Assembly (NCBI RefSeq): GCF_905475345.1
Contig: NC_066591.1
Coordinates: 8,615,001-8,679,000, forward strand
Reading direction: 5' to 3'
Origin: Vespula vulgaris
Lineage: Eukaryota; Arthropoda; Insecta; Hymenoptera; Vespidae
DNA: 64,000 nucleotides
In this document: positions 24,289 to 35,869 of the stretch, piece after piece
How positions within the stretch are numbered: the first letter of the stretch is position 1
Layout of the letters: the number at the start of each line of letters is the position of its first letter
Notes under the pieces: model-generated
Databases searched by the model: none
What the model was told of the DNA's origin: nothing
What the model saw: the letters and a program-made list of their open reading frames with translations, nothing else
Made by a program: the position numbers and the translations under genes

Positions 24289-24495
24289 TACAAATGTAAA
24301 ACAAAAGTATCTAGATGATTTTAAAAATCATTTATCCTTTTTCAAGACTTTCATTAGGCATTTAATTAGTCTTTGTAATTTTACGAGCCGAGTTTGTAGT
24401 TTTACAATCTAAATAAAGAGAAAGTTAACCTAAGGAGTTTCGAAAAAGAGTAATTGATATTTAAAGTCATCTAGAAACTTTTAGATCGTCCTGTA
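24289..24495. mobile_element. MITE copy 3 of a TA-flanked family
   Basis: Arms TAGATGATTTTAAAAATCAT on the left and GAAAAAGAGTAATTGATATT on the right are inverted partners, ending ACTTTTAGATCGTCCTG before TA. About 205 bp, non-coding. Confidence 0.65.
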
Positions 24496-24570
24496 TAAAT
24501 ATTCAATGATATACTTAAAATTTTTTAAGTCGTGTCTAATGACTGAGATGTGTATGTGTGTATGTGTATA

Positions 24571-24613
<43 letters not shown>

Positions 24614-25216
24614 AGAGAGAGAATATAAATTATAAATTAAGTAAAAATTAAGAAAACGAAAGTTACGTTATTATTAATAATGATTTCTCAATTAGAAATC
24701 CCAACTTCGTCTTGTCAACCCTCCTGTCACGTTATACCAATCTTTTAGAGCTGCCGCGTGGTTCGTTGCCCATATACACTGTATCGTATAACCGATTCTA
24801 TAGACAATGGCGTAGGAAATAAAAATCTTTTTGAATTTATAATATATCACTTATATCAAACTTTATTATTTAAAAACAATCTATGAATATTTATCTAGTC
24901 GATCATTAATAATAATATAATATAGAAAAATGAAGAAATAGAAGAAGTAAGAAGAAATAAAAAGGAAAAGAAGAAGATAGAAGGCAGAAGAAAACAAAAA
25001 AAAAGAAAAGATAAAATAGGCAAGCCGTCTTATGTTTCTGTCTTATTTCATTGTAAATTTGCGATATGAAATATGACATAAACTTAAGATGGGTACCTAT
25101 ATGTTCGACGAGTTTTGATTGGATTAAAAGGATGATCATCTACAGATTAAAACAGAAGAAATTGTAAGTAATAAATTGATCCAAAAGTTTAATTCCTTTT
25201 GCTATTTCATATCTTT

Positions 25217-25254
<38 letters not shown>

Positions 25255-25939
25255 AGTAAAACGTATCAATTATTATTATTAATTAATAATTAACTCGAAT
25301 CGATTAACAATTGATTCTTGACTTTAAGAATTTTATAAACAGGTATCGGAATTTATAAAACTGGATGATGATTAATTGAATTCATGAGAATCTAAAATTA
25401 TCATGATTTAATGAGAGAAAAGGAGAAGAAGAAAGAGGTTTGAGTAACAGTCAGTGGAGAAGAAGCAAGTTGGGCCAGGCAGACGGGCGAAGCCTGAGCC
25501 AAGGGTGCTAAGCCCTGAATCCTAAAAAGTGTTTGGAGCTTACTCGGCTAGTGTTACCCCCTAGTATACCCCTCAAACCCTCTTTCTACATTGGCAGGGG
25601 CGTAACGTGTCCACTCTAACGCATTCCTATCTCACCTTGCTACGCTTTTCTTCCTCTCTCTCTCCTTCTCTGTCTTATAAAGTAGGATCAAAGGGATGAG
25701 AAAATTTTGAAAAAAAATATATATATATAGTTGTATATATAGATATCATTTATATAGGTATATATATATCTATTCGAGTACATTATTAGTATTATAATAT
25801 ATAATCTTAATTGTTAAAATGTTTATTCGTATTTTAAAAAGACACAAAAATATTATGTAATCAGGATTTATACATTTTATTTTATCTTAAATTAGAAAGT
25901 AAGACGTTCACAATTTTTCAAAAAAGGATATTATTATAT

Positions 25940-25964
25940 GTGTATGTATGTATGTATGTATATA

Positions 25965-26000
<36 letters not shown>

Positions 26001-26025
26001 TGTATGTATGTATGTATGTATGTAT

Positions 26026-26050
<25 letters not shown>
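25940..26050. repeat. Compound (TATG)n/(CA)n microsatellite
   Basis: About 20 TATG units pass into a (CA)n run; a long (TA)n follows at 26273-26322. No coding content. Confidence 0.93.
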
Positions 26051-26056
<6 letters not shown>

Positions 26057-26271
26057 AATACATTAAGTATTTATTATACTTAGTAGTATAGTATTATACT
26101 TATACTATATAAATAAATACTACAATATATATATATACACACACGATACAATAGTGTTATTATAACATTACCATTTATTATATATATGTGTATATATATA
26201 TATTTATTTACAGTAAATATAGTTATATATAGTAAACATATATTATATATTTACTTATTAGTACAGCAGGA

Positions 26272-26325
<54 letters not shown>

Positions 26326-27429
26326 GCTTTTATACATATATATGTAATATGACTTAGACCTATGGGTATGTATTCAAACAGATTACATAATCGTGTTATA
26401 ATAATCAGAACTGTAGACAAGTCTATTTAAATTCTAAAGGTCTCTATAAGTTTTCTTTATATCTGAAAATAAAAAATAACAAAGATTTAATTTTTTAAAT
26501 CGATCATCGTAAAGTAATAGATCAGGATGTAGGGAAAGAAAAGAAAAGAAAAAGAAAAGAAATCATGATTTAATCATTTCTCTGTGAGAAGGAAATAGAA
26601 GGATGCACGACTGTGCCAAAGGAATAAGAATCAAAAAGAAGAATTGTGAGTCGAGTTAGTCTCTACAGGGAGCACAGACAGGGAGACAGGTATGAAAATT
26701 AGGTCGTCCTAATGCCGGATCCCACTATTTACCGAACGGGGTAATTGCTTCACGTCGGTATGTATGTGGGGTACGTTTTAAGGATTCACCTCTTCACAAT
26801 ATCATTAAACACTACCACCAACGGCACCACTGCCAGACGGCATTAGTCGGGTCAGAAGATAGAGTTATATAATAAAGTATTTGGGAGACTCGTTAATTTA
26901 CGCGATCAACGTCAAAATAGATTATTGACGTAACTATCAAAAAAAGGAAAAAAATAAACAAACAGATCAACAGGAAAACGATCAAAAAAAAAAAAAGAAA
27001 AAATACATAGATCATAAGAATCAAGGGAAAAAAAGAAGAAAAAAAATCATATACGTCCGCGAGCACGCACACATACATACACACACACACACATTCTATC
27101 GAGACTTGTTAATGAATTAATCAAAATTCGTTATTATAATGAAAATACCAAAAAAAAAGGAAGAGAGAAAGAAATGATCTGTTTTAATAGGTAGAAATCA
27201 TGTTTCAGAAAGGAATAGTGAAAGGAAAGGAGAAAAAATGAAAAAAAAAAAAATTAAAGTTAGGAAAAATTTAGATAAGTATGCGGATAAAGATGATACT
27301 GAAATAAAAATTGGATATTCGGTAGATATGTATGGAATATGTCAAAGCTATGCGATTCGATCGTGTCTGACTTCGGTTAACGCAAATACGATTTTGCTCG
27401 TAATACTGGCTGTGCCCTTATTTCCGAAG

Positions 27430-27572
27430 AAACACGTGTCTTGCGAGCTTAAAACCGAACAATCATTGGTCCCCTATTTCTAAAGCCATAGTTTCATTGG
27501 TCAATGGATTAGGTAACCACGTGGTGTGTTAGTATATAACGAAGGGTGAACTAAGAAACTAACGGCAGTTGT
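27430..27572 (+). promoter_or_regulatory. Core promoter with TATA, CCAAT and CACGTG boxes, probably for pri-mir-210
   Basis: TATATAA at 27533-27539 lies about 30 bp upstream of an initiator-like GGCAGTT (A near 27567). Upstream are two inverted CCAAT boxes (ATTGG at 27465-27469 and 27496-27500) and two perfect CACGTG E-boxes (27433-27438 and 27518-27523). No protein gene follows for about 5.8 kb, but the mir-210 hairpin lies 1.7 kb downstream on the same strand. CACGTG is the canonical CLOCK/CYCLE and Myc-type target. A link to circadian control is inference. Confidence 0.6.
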
Positions 27573-28525
27573 GCTCGAACAGTGCAACGGAAATAACGAG
27601 TGCGAACTTTCTTTTTCATCGATTTATTGTTCGTGCAGTGTCTCGTTATAACTTTTACTACCGTTGATTTTTAAGTGTCCCCGATTAAAACACTTTTGAT
27701 ATTAAACATTTAATGTTTGCATCAGGGTCGCATCTATTTAGTTATTTATCTTTTATTTTTTATTTTCATTTTCTTTTCTTTTTTTTTTTTATTTCTTTTT
27801 CTTTAGTTCTTCCGTTATATTTTTTCTTTTATTTCTTTTCTTTCTTTTTTGTTTTTAAGATAAGTTTGTACGCACGAAGTGCCAAGAAAAGGATACACAT
27901 TTGTGAAAAATATCGAATATAATTTTCTCGAAAGCTGATCTCTTTCGAGTTTGAAAGAAGACAAAATTTCTTCTGAAAGTATCAACGTGCACATTGGATC
28001 TTCGATCGTCGTCATGGATCATCGGCAAGGGATCATTCCTGGATTGCAAACGGTTGAAATTTAAAAAAAAAGGGGGGTTTAAAGATCAAGTCATATCGAC
28101 TCGTGAAGATAAAAGTTTAAAGAAGAATAAAAGAAAAAGAAGCATCAAGGTCTACGATCTTCTTCTTCTTTTTTTTTTCTTCTTTATCTTTCTCTTTTTC
28201 TTTCTTTGCTTAATCATGAAGTTATCAGATATTACCAAGGATACAATTGTAAAAGAAAAGTATCAAGGATGAACAGTGTTTAGTATAAAGTCGGTGAGAT
28301 ATGCAAACGACACTAGGTTTCTAGTAAGTCCAACATACATAGTAGAAAAAGATCGAAGGCACTGAATTTTGTATTTGAGTTGAAACATTCTAGGGAAGCT
28401 ATATAGTCACCAGCAGATGTTCAAGCACCCACAGCTATAGTCTTTTACCGACTTACTTTACTTTTAGCAAAAAGAAAAACGTTCTCGCACTATGCACACG
28501 CATAACTATAAGATATATATATGTG

Positions 28526-28577
<52 letters not shown>

Positions 28578-29460
28578 TACACACACACACCCACACACAT
28601 AGGTCCTATGTATAGTTATGTATCTATCTTTCTCTAACAACCCCCTTCCAACCGTCTCTCTGTCTCGCAGACCATTTTTTCTTACCGATCGAATATCAGA
28701 ACACTTTTGAAGGATGTCAATTGATTTTATAAAGTATGATATAACGCGAATATTTTCTAATCTAATTCTAATACTATATTTAATGTCCGTGATCGCGTTG
28801 CTAAGAAAAAAAAATATCTGAGGAAAGAGAGAAAATTAGAAATTAATTTACATCGAACCTATTAATTTTATATAATGGACAAAAATTAGCACTTGTTAAA
28901 GAGAAAGAAAAGAAAAAAAGAAATTTAGATATCGATTAGGAAAACATTTTTCTTAATATTCGAAAATGAACAAAATTTGTCCATATTTGTATTAATTATT
29001 TTGATCGTAGGAATCGATTAAATGTTAAACGATCTTTCATTTCTCTTAATTCGATATATTTAATTTGAAATTTTTATAATTTCTATAGAAACATCTATAC
29101 AAATCTATATCATTTATATAAAATGTATTTCGCAAAAACAAAATCAAAAAAAAATTACATATACCGTGAAACGAAATTAAAAGAAAAAAAATTAATAAAA
29201 ATGAAGGAAAAGAAAGATCGACGAATACATTTATCACACGCGATCAAGGAACACTATTGGACCCCAGTGCAGCTGCTGGCCACTGCACAAGATTAGACAT
29301 AAGACTCTTGTGCGTGTGACAGCGGCTATGATGGGGCTTCCATGGAACATCAAGGTCAATACGTCGATGGAAATGTGGTGTACCGCTGTAAGAGAATCTT
29401 AAAAACATAAAAGTTTTTATCACCTTTATCGGCTTGATTTCTTCGACACAACGTTGTTCC
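27567..29460 (+). ncRNA. Probable pri-mir-210 transcript region
   Basis: This span runs from the inferred start site through the mir-210 hairpin. It contains only short frames (for example ATG AAG TTA TCA at 28217, ending at 28272) and microsatellites. A donor-like CTA/gtaagt occurs at 28324-28329, so the primary transcript may be spliced. The 3' end is unknown; the end given simply covers the hairpin and its GC-richer flank. Confidence 0.4.
29262..29336 (+). ncRNA. mir-210: microRNA mir-210 precursor hairpin
   Basis: The hairpin arms begin CCCCAGTGC and end ATGATGGGG, with a short loop (GATTAGACATAAGACTC). The 3' arm at 29308-29328 carries the miR-210 mature sequence, with seed TGTGCGT and continuing GTGACAGCGGCTA. 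The 5' arm product would be about 29269-29291 (GCAGCTGCTGGCCACTGCAC). Both arms match the insect miR-210 sequences I know, and the 3p seed is shared with vertebrate miR-210, the hypoxia-linked microRNA. In flies miR-210 acts in photoreceptors and clock neurons. The minus-strand frame over this block is a shadow. Confidence 0.95.
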
Positions 29461-29469
29461 ACCGAGACC

Positions 29470-30170
29470 GAAGACTTATCGTGTGGAATATTATAATCCT
29501 TACTGTTAAATATATAAAAAAAAAAGAAAAGAAAAAAACGAGAGATTTTTTCGACGTCAACCTATTGGCTAAGAAGAAAGATATAAATCTTATATTTTTG
29601 ATCTACTTCGAGAACAAAAGAAAGAAATTATCTGCCATTTTTAAAATTATATAAAATTTGACAAATTTCTTCATGATAAATTATTTTATTCAAATAATGT
29701 TTCGTGCTAATACTTTCTGTATATCTTTCGCAAAATATTATAATAATCTATTTGGATGTTGGATGATAATGCGTCATGGTTGTATGATATTGTTAAATTT
29801 ATAGTAAAGTTCATATCATGTCATATACATTTTTGTATGCAATATACATATTTATTGCATCACGTTCATATTTTAAAACAATATAATTATATATTTTTAT
29901 CTTTAATATATTTTTCTTATATCTGTTATTATATAGTATTTTTAAAATTATTGTTTACAATTCGATGACTACATTACAATTTAGAATTCATAGAATGATA
30001 AACATTTCAACTTATAGTTCCAATTTATAAAAATAAAAAAGTATTATATACTTAGAGCATTATATATAACGAAGATTATTGTCACTGTATTGGAATGACA
30101 TATATTAGTTGTAATAAATAAACGTCCATGATCTAAATAAGATTAAAACTAATAGCAAAGATATACATAC

Positions 30171-30216
<46 letters not shown>

Positions 30217-33200
30217 AATATATGAAGAAATAATAATGTAAGAATAATGTAATATAATTACATAATATTAATCTTTCTACAAATTAAATACTATCAAGAT
30301 AGCACATAATATTCATAAATATTTTTATGAACTAAGAATATTCTTAATTTTAGAATATTCGAATCGAATATTATACAAACACACGTAGGATTACAATCGG
30401 AAATCGTATATTTTTAATAGAAAAAAACATTTTTAGAATATACTATATTGAGTTTATTTATTGCACATTTTAATTGCATCTGCACAGTAGTGAAAAATCG
30501 AGATTAAATTAATCGTAAAAGAACCCTTTAGATCATACGCACCACAAACGAGAATTTAGGCGACCGTATTTGTAATGATTATTCTTTGGTGTCGTGTCTC
30601 TTTAACATACATGCGTGCTATTTATTCGTGTGTGCATCGTTTTAATCCGAGGTAATTATTCTTCTTTTTTTAAATAATACTATTCATTCCCGTGGAACAC
30701 GATTAAGCATGGAGTAACTACAATCTAAAAACTTTTTTATTAATTTTATTTCTCTCCTTTCCTTTTTTATTATCTACATACGTACAGTGACTCTTAAAAA
30801 TATTCGGATACTGCAAAATATAACTAACTTTATTTCAGCACGATAATTTGATTATCTGCTTATTTTTTTTTTTCTTTTTTTTTTATAAATCAATGCCAAA
30901 AAAATCCTAATATTATAATGATTTTTCTTCTACAATTGAAAATTATATACCCAAATATTATCAAAAATTAAATAAATATAAATATAATAAAAATAAAACA
31001 AATTTAAAAATATGTATAATAAATGTTGTAAAGATATATAAACGTTAATTATAAAATTGTATTTTTAATTATTTTTTTAAATAAAAAAAATGTCGATTAA
31101 ATTCATTTATTTAATCGCGTGTAAACCTCTTTAATATATATATTTAAATAATTACAGTTATTCTAAAAAGCATAATGTCTATTTTCAAAAGCAATTAAAT
31201 TCTTTTTTCCAGAAGGAAAACAAGCAATAATTAAAATACAATGGAAATTAATAATACAATAGAAATTAATAAATGTTCAAATTAAAAAATCGTTAATGTT
31301 AATTAATAAATAATATTAACACTTTAACATTCTCAAGTTATATTATTTTTGAAAATAATAACATATGTTTATAAAACATTTTATTAGAATACTTATGGAA
31401 TATTCTATAAATATGTATAAAATATTATATAGAATATTGGATAAATTGTTCTATTCATAATCAATAAACATTTAAGATAGTGCATTTCAATATAAACATA
31501 CTGTAAATATATAAGAATATACTATAAAATATTCGAAATATTTCAGAAGAATATTCATTGAAAGTTCATGCAAATTTTTTGATATTTTGGATATTTTATA
31601 TTCAAAAAAAGATTTATATTGAATTAAAATGTACAATAAAATAATTCAAGTCTATGTTTCTTATAATAAAATTTATATGAAAATTAAAAATTTTTAAGTT
31701 AAAGTTTTAATGTAAAGAATATATGATAAAACATAATTTCTTTTGAACTATTCTAAACCATAAAAATTTCATATTTCAACTTTTTCGCGCCACTCATTTT
31801 TCCCATTTTTAAAAGGAAAACGATTCTACAAAATATTTTTGATTTAGATAATATATAAACAATACAAAATTATAGTTTTCAATTTCACAGTTTTTATATA
31901 TATCATACATATATATATATATAGTCTTATATATAAATTTGGGAAAATTTGAATTTTAACGAATCTGGCAAAATAAATAGAATTCCGACATCGTATCATT
32001 TATCTAAGAAAATATAAGTTTATTGAAAATAATATATATTTTCTAAGTGTAAAAATTGCACACACAAAACTGTAAAATTGATATTTTCCCTATAATTAAT
32101 ATAAAAATTAATTTGATATAATTTTAATGTTACAATTCCAAAATATACGATTTTCGTTCCAGTTCGTTTAGCGAACTCTAGCGGATATTATAATTATTAT
32201 ATAGTATCACTGTATTATCGACTGTAGTCTCTTTAGATCCAATCTCTATAAATATTTTAACACATTTAAATTTCTATTACTCTGTAATCACACATTGGTT
32301 AGAAAAAAAGAAACTTTTGAATTCAACTACTAGTTGGCGCTTCGATCGCTCTATTTTAACTCGACGTTTTCTATCACGACACCATTATATTCGATACTGC
32401 ATAAAAGTATGGATGTTATACAATGGATGTTATACAATACTTATACATACAAATAGAAATGGATAAATGTTTGGAAAGAAAACAAATATTTTATAATTTT
32501 TGAAGAAAACTAATTTCTATTTCATGAACAATTCTAATTATATCCATAATAAATAAATATGTTATAATATTATTTGTACGATAACCAATAGCATTGCTCG
32601 AACTACAAGAATTCTCAAATACAATTGGTCAGCCGACGAAATTTATCTATATCATCTGTATACAATGCAACAATAATTTAATTCGAGAAATAAAAGTTAA
32701 ATAAAATAATTACGTAGTAGTAATATTAAATGTATCAACGACTTCTAGATTCTAATTAATAAAAAAATAAAATAATAAAAAAAAAACAATAAATAGAAGA
32801 GAAATAAGAAACCACGAAGTTCAAGGCAAATTATTATTACGTCGATAAAGCACACCTGTGTTGACATTAAAATTTAAATAAAAACCAAAAGAGAAAGAGA
32901 ATAAAAGAAAAAAAAAGCAACAAAAAAGAAAGTTATCTATTATTGTTTTAAATCTATTCTTTACAAATTAAAAATTACCATCTAAATGTTATTTTTAATT
33001 CCATTCGTCAACAAAAATATCAAAATGTAAAATCTGTTTGTAAACAAGCTTGTTATTTTTGTCAAGGTTCTATCTACAATAAATATATATATTATAAAGT
33101 ATATATGTAGACATATGTTACTTATCTACAGCGAACGCGCAATCGCCTGCAAACGTTCATCCATTCTGCAGTTCATGCGTAACCTCGTTGCAGATTGTTT

Positions 33201-33350
33201 TGAAAGAAGAAACCGACAAAGTGTGTCCTTCGTGAAAGAAGTATACATAACGTGAAATTATCAAACATTACATATCACACGTACACACACATATATACAC
33301 ATATATATCTAATCCACACACGTAATTAAAAGGAAAAATAAAAAATCTAT
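29470..33350. other. AT-rich intergenic region between mir-210 and the ferritin pair
   Basis: Very AT-rich, with a compound (ACAT)n(TA)n microsatellite near 30163-30210 and many palindromic AATATTC-like short repeats at 30300-31600. No protein gene is seen. The last 250 bp (33125-33350) are less AT-rich and probably hold the promoter and leader of the first ferritin gene. I looked there for a CAGTGN iron-responsive-element loop and did not find one. Confidence 0.5.
30785..30835. mobile_element. Possible Tc1-like transposon terminus
   Basis: The sequence CAGTGACTCTTAAAAATATT follows TA and resembles the ends of insect Tc1-like elements, which often begin CAGTG plus a phrase of the type ctcnnaaaantattcg. 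A possible decayed partner ends TATCACTG at about 32211. No transposase frame survives between them. Weak call. Confidence 0.3.
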
Positions 33351-33357
33351 CGAAATC

Positions 33358-34669
33358 ATGAGTCTAGTAAGGCAAAATTTTCATAAGGAGTGCGAGGAAG
33401 GATTAAACAGACAAATTAACATGGAATTATATGCAAGTTACGTCTATTTGTCTATGGTATATAATGATTAATATATAATAAATATAAATATTTTAATTTC
33501 ATTTTATTTGTTTCTTTTTTTTTCGGGAGAGGAGAAAAGAGGTAGATAAGAGAGAAAGGTGGAAAATAAAAATATATATTACACCGTAGTATTTCATCCC
33601 TTTTCGATAAGAAAAAATAAAGTACAGTAGAGTTATACATCGAGTCGTCTCTGTAATTTTCAGTCACCTAGCATTTATTGATCATTTTCAGGCGTACTAC
33701 TTCGACAGAAGCGACGTCGCATTACCGGGTCTCTATAAATACTTTAAAAAATCTTCCGACGATGAACGCGAACATGCAATGAAATTTTTGACGTATCAGA
33801 ATAAAAGAGGTGGCGATGTTGTTTTTACGGCTATTGAAGCACCTGCGAAAAATGATTGGTTATCTGCGAAGAGTGCAATGACGGAGGCATTGAAATTGGA
33901 ACAAAAAGTCAACGAGGTATGTACGAGTTAAATTGTATTGTTCAACAAAGAAAAAAAAGGAAAAAAGAAAAAAGTGTGTGTGTGTACATTCATTCTTATT
34001 TTATGAATTATGTGGACGACAATAGTTTCGATATATTTTCACGTGTATTATTTCTTCGTATATTCTCGCTCTCTTCCTTTTTTAACGAAGCAGTGATAAA
34101 GTGTCCTTGAAGATTACGACGCATGTCAGTTAATTCAATTAATCACAAGTTATTATCGATGTGAGACTTCGAAATATTCTAACATGGTTAGTTTAAGTTA
34201 CGTGAAAGAGTGTAAGACAGGGGGTGTAACTCAGTGGTAGAGTGTCCGCTTCGCATGCGGAAAGTCCTGGGTTCAAATCCCAGCTCCTCCAACGACCAAT
34301 TTTTTTTTCTTTCTTTCTTTTTTTTTTTTTCTTAATTCTATATTATTTTCTATCCTCTCCCGTCGCAGACTTTTTCCTTTTTTTACAATGTTTTTATTTT
34401 TTTAATTATTTCTATAAAAAAAAAGAAAATAGAAAAAACGAATCATGTCGTTTATTACATTTATGACACGTTTCTTTTGTTAGAGTCTATTGGAATTACA
34501 CGCCATTGCTGGGAAACATTCCGATGCAAATTTTATGGACTATTTGGAGACAGAATTTCTTCAAGAACAAGTGGACTCGATCAAAGAAATCGCCGATTAC
34601 GTTACAAATCTCGAATTGGTGGGGGATGGTCTTGGAATTTACGTGTTCGATAAGGAAATGAAAGAGTGA
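33358..34669 (+). CDS. Ferritin heavy-chain-like protein, cytosolic type (three exons)
   Basis: Ferritin H subunits oxidise Fe(II) and store iron in a 24-mer shell. Exons 33358-33456, 33692-33916 and 34484-34669 join in phase 0 to give 169 residues, the normal length of a mature H chain. Ferroxidase positions are intact: E and Y in NMELYASYVYLSM, E and H in DDEREHAMKF, E in ALKLEQKVNE, and Q in EFLQEQVDSIKE. The protein starts MSLVRQNFHKECEEGLN with no signal or mitochondrial leader, so it should be cytosolic. That is unusual for insects, whose main ferritins are secreted. The second intron carries a tRNA gene. A second ferritin lies 0.7 kb downstream in the same orientation, with the first intron at the same helix position. 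No iron-responsive element was seen. Confidence 0.93.
34220..34291 (+). tRNA. tRNA-Ala(CGC) inside a ferritin intron
   Basis: The 72-nt sequence folds as a cloverleaf: acceptor GGGGGTG/CTCCTCC, D arm ACTC..GAGT, anticodon arm TCCGC-TTCGCAT-GCGGA with anticodon CGC, short variable loop, and T arm CTGGG-TTCAAAT-CCCAG, then discriminator A. The B box GGTTCAAATCC is close to consensus. The acceptor stem has a U-U mismatch at pair 6-67 and a G-U pair at 3-70; the latter is the alanine identity element. A T9 run follows as a pol III stop. It lies in the same direction as the host ferritin gene. Confidence 0.93.
34300..34308 (+). terminator. RNA polymerase III T-run terminator
   Basis: Nine consecutive T residues begin nine bases after the tRNA-Ala 3' end, the normal pol III stop signal. 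Confidence 0.8.
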
Positions 34670-34756
34670 AATTACATCGTCTAATTTTTCTTTCCTTATA
34701 AAATACAATTTTCAAATACATCGCATAAATAGATAAGTTTTATCTTTATAATCTTA

Positions 34757-34817
<61 letters not shown>

Positions 34818-34831
34818 CACACACACACACA
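34757..34831. repeat. (TA)n(CA)n compound microsatellite
   Basis: A long TA run passes into CA repeats and abuts a MITE copy directly. Confidence 0.93.
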
Positions 34832-35028
34832 CAGGATGAATCAAAAGTTCCTATGTGATTTAAGAGATTATTTTTTCTTAAGACTTGCTAGGTACATTTT
34901 TTCAAATTGTAATACTGCAAGCCCGGGAATTTTTTCATAATTTGAAAAAAAAAAGAATAATTAAACCTAAAAAGTCTCGAAAAAGAGTAATTGATTTTTA
35001 AAATCACAAGAACTTTTGGCCCATTCTG
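34832..35028. mobile_element. MITE copy 4 of a TA-flanked family
   Basis: This is the best-preserved copy, about 197 bp, between the two ferritin genes. It begins CAGGATGAATCAAAAGTTCC and ends AACTTTTGGCCCATTCTG before TA. The inverted arms extend inward about 60 bp, with GAAAAAGAGTAATTGATTTT near the right end. The left end joins a CA microsatellite rather than TA, so the target site there may have been lost. Confidence 0.75.
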
Positions 35029-35353
35029 TATAAATATTTATGTATGTATGGATATATGCACGTGTATACACGTATTCATTCATAAAATAAGAAATTAGAA
35101 ATAGGAACGCATATGTCATTGTTATCTACGATCCTGCGACATATGGAAAAAATGCCAATCCGCATGGCTTTCGCTTTCATTCGATTAATCATAATTCATA
35201 ATGATCGAATAGAAGGAAATTATAAAGTCGACACACACACATATATTTAAAAACGTAGATATTATAAGTGCAAAATTAATGTAACAGATATATACAATAT
35301 AAATTTTAAACAAATGTAAAGAATTAAATTTACGTAAAAAAAAAAATAATAAA

Positions 35354-35832
35354 ATGTTGGCAACGTTGCTGCGAAGATGTAATTGTCTATGTAACCTCCA
35401 AATTAAAATATATCAAATTAAAAATGACCAATTATTTTGCAAGTAAGTTTTCAAAAAACAGTCATATGAAAAAAAGAAAAGAAAAATTAATATTTTAGAA
35501 ATATTGTCCTATTTAATAACAATAAATCGATTTTTAGCAACTTTCTCAATTCTAATATCAAAGGAAATTTTGTTACAACGTGTATAAAAGAAAATTCAAA
35601 GAAGGTATCGCCCGACGATAGTGCCATCTGCATCGACAAACCACTCGAATGGCCGACCGGGAAAAGAGCTCATTTTAAATTTCACGAAGAAACTGAAGCT
35701 GCTATGAATAAACAAATAAATGCCGAATTTAAAGCTTTTTATTATTATTTATCTTTGGTAAGAAAAGAATATGATATTACGAATCATACATAAAAAAAAA
35801 AACAATCTCATCATTTTGCGCTTATCCCTTAC

Positions 35833-35869
<37 letters not shown>

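Larger units (their letters stand above)
10700..27420. other. Long non-coding stretch with GC-richer islands
   Basis: I find no protein gene here. Short islands of higher GC and low repeat content stand out near 11.5-11.95, 12.9-13.1, 13.65-13.95, 15.4-15.75, 16.4-16.85, 17.2-17.75, 18.25-18.6, 19.5-19.8, 21.3-21.45, 22.3-22.7, 22.92-23.25, 24.0-24.13, 25.44-25.65 and 26.65-26.85 kb. Between them are microsatellites and decayed tandem repeats. The islands look like enhancers or untranslated exons of troponin I (leftward) or pri-mir-210 (rightward). That is inference. Confidence 0.5.

Noticed and set aside
29244..29462. Minus-strand 72-codon frame over the mir-210 region
   Set aside because: Explained by the conserved mir-210 hairpin on the plus strand; the frame shows no protein family.
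33125..33357. Iron-responsive element in the ferritin leader
   Set aside because: I searched the 230 bp upstream of the ATG for a CAGTGN loop with a C-bulged stem and found none; the true leader could still be spliced from further away.
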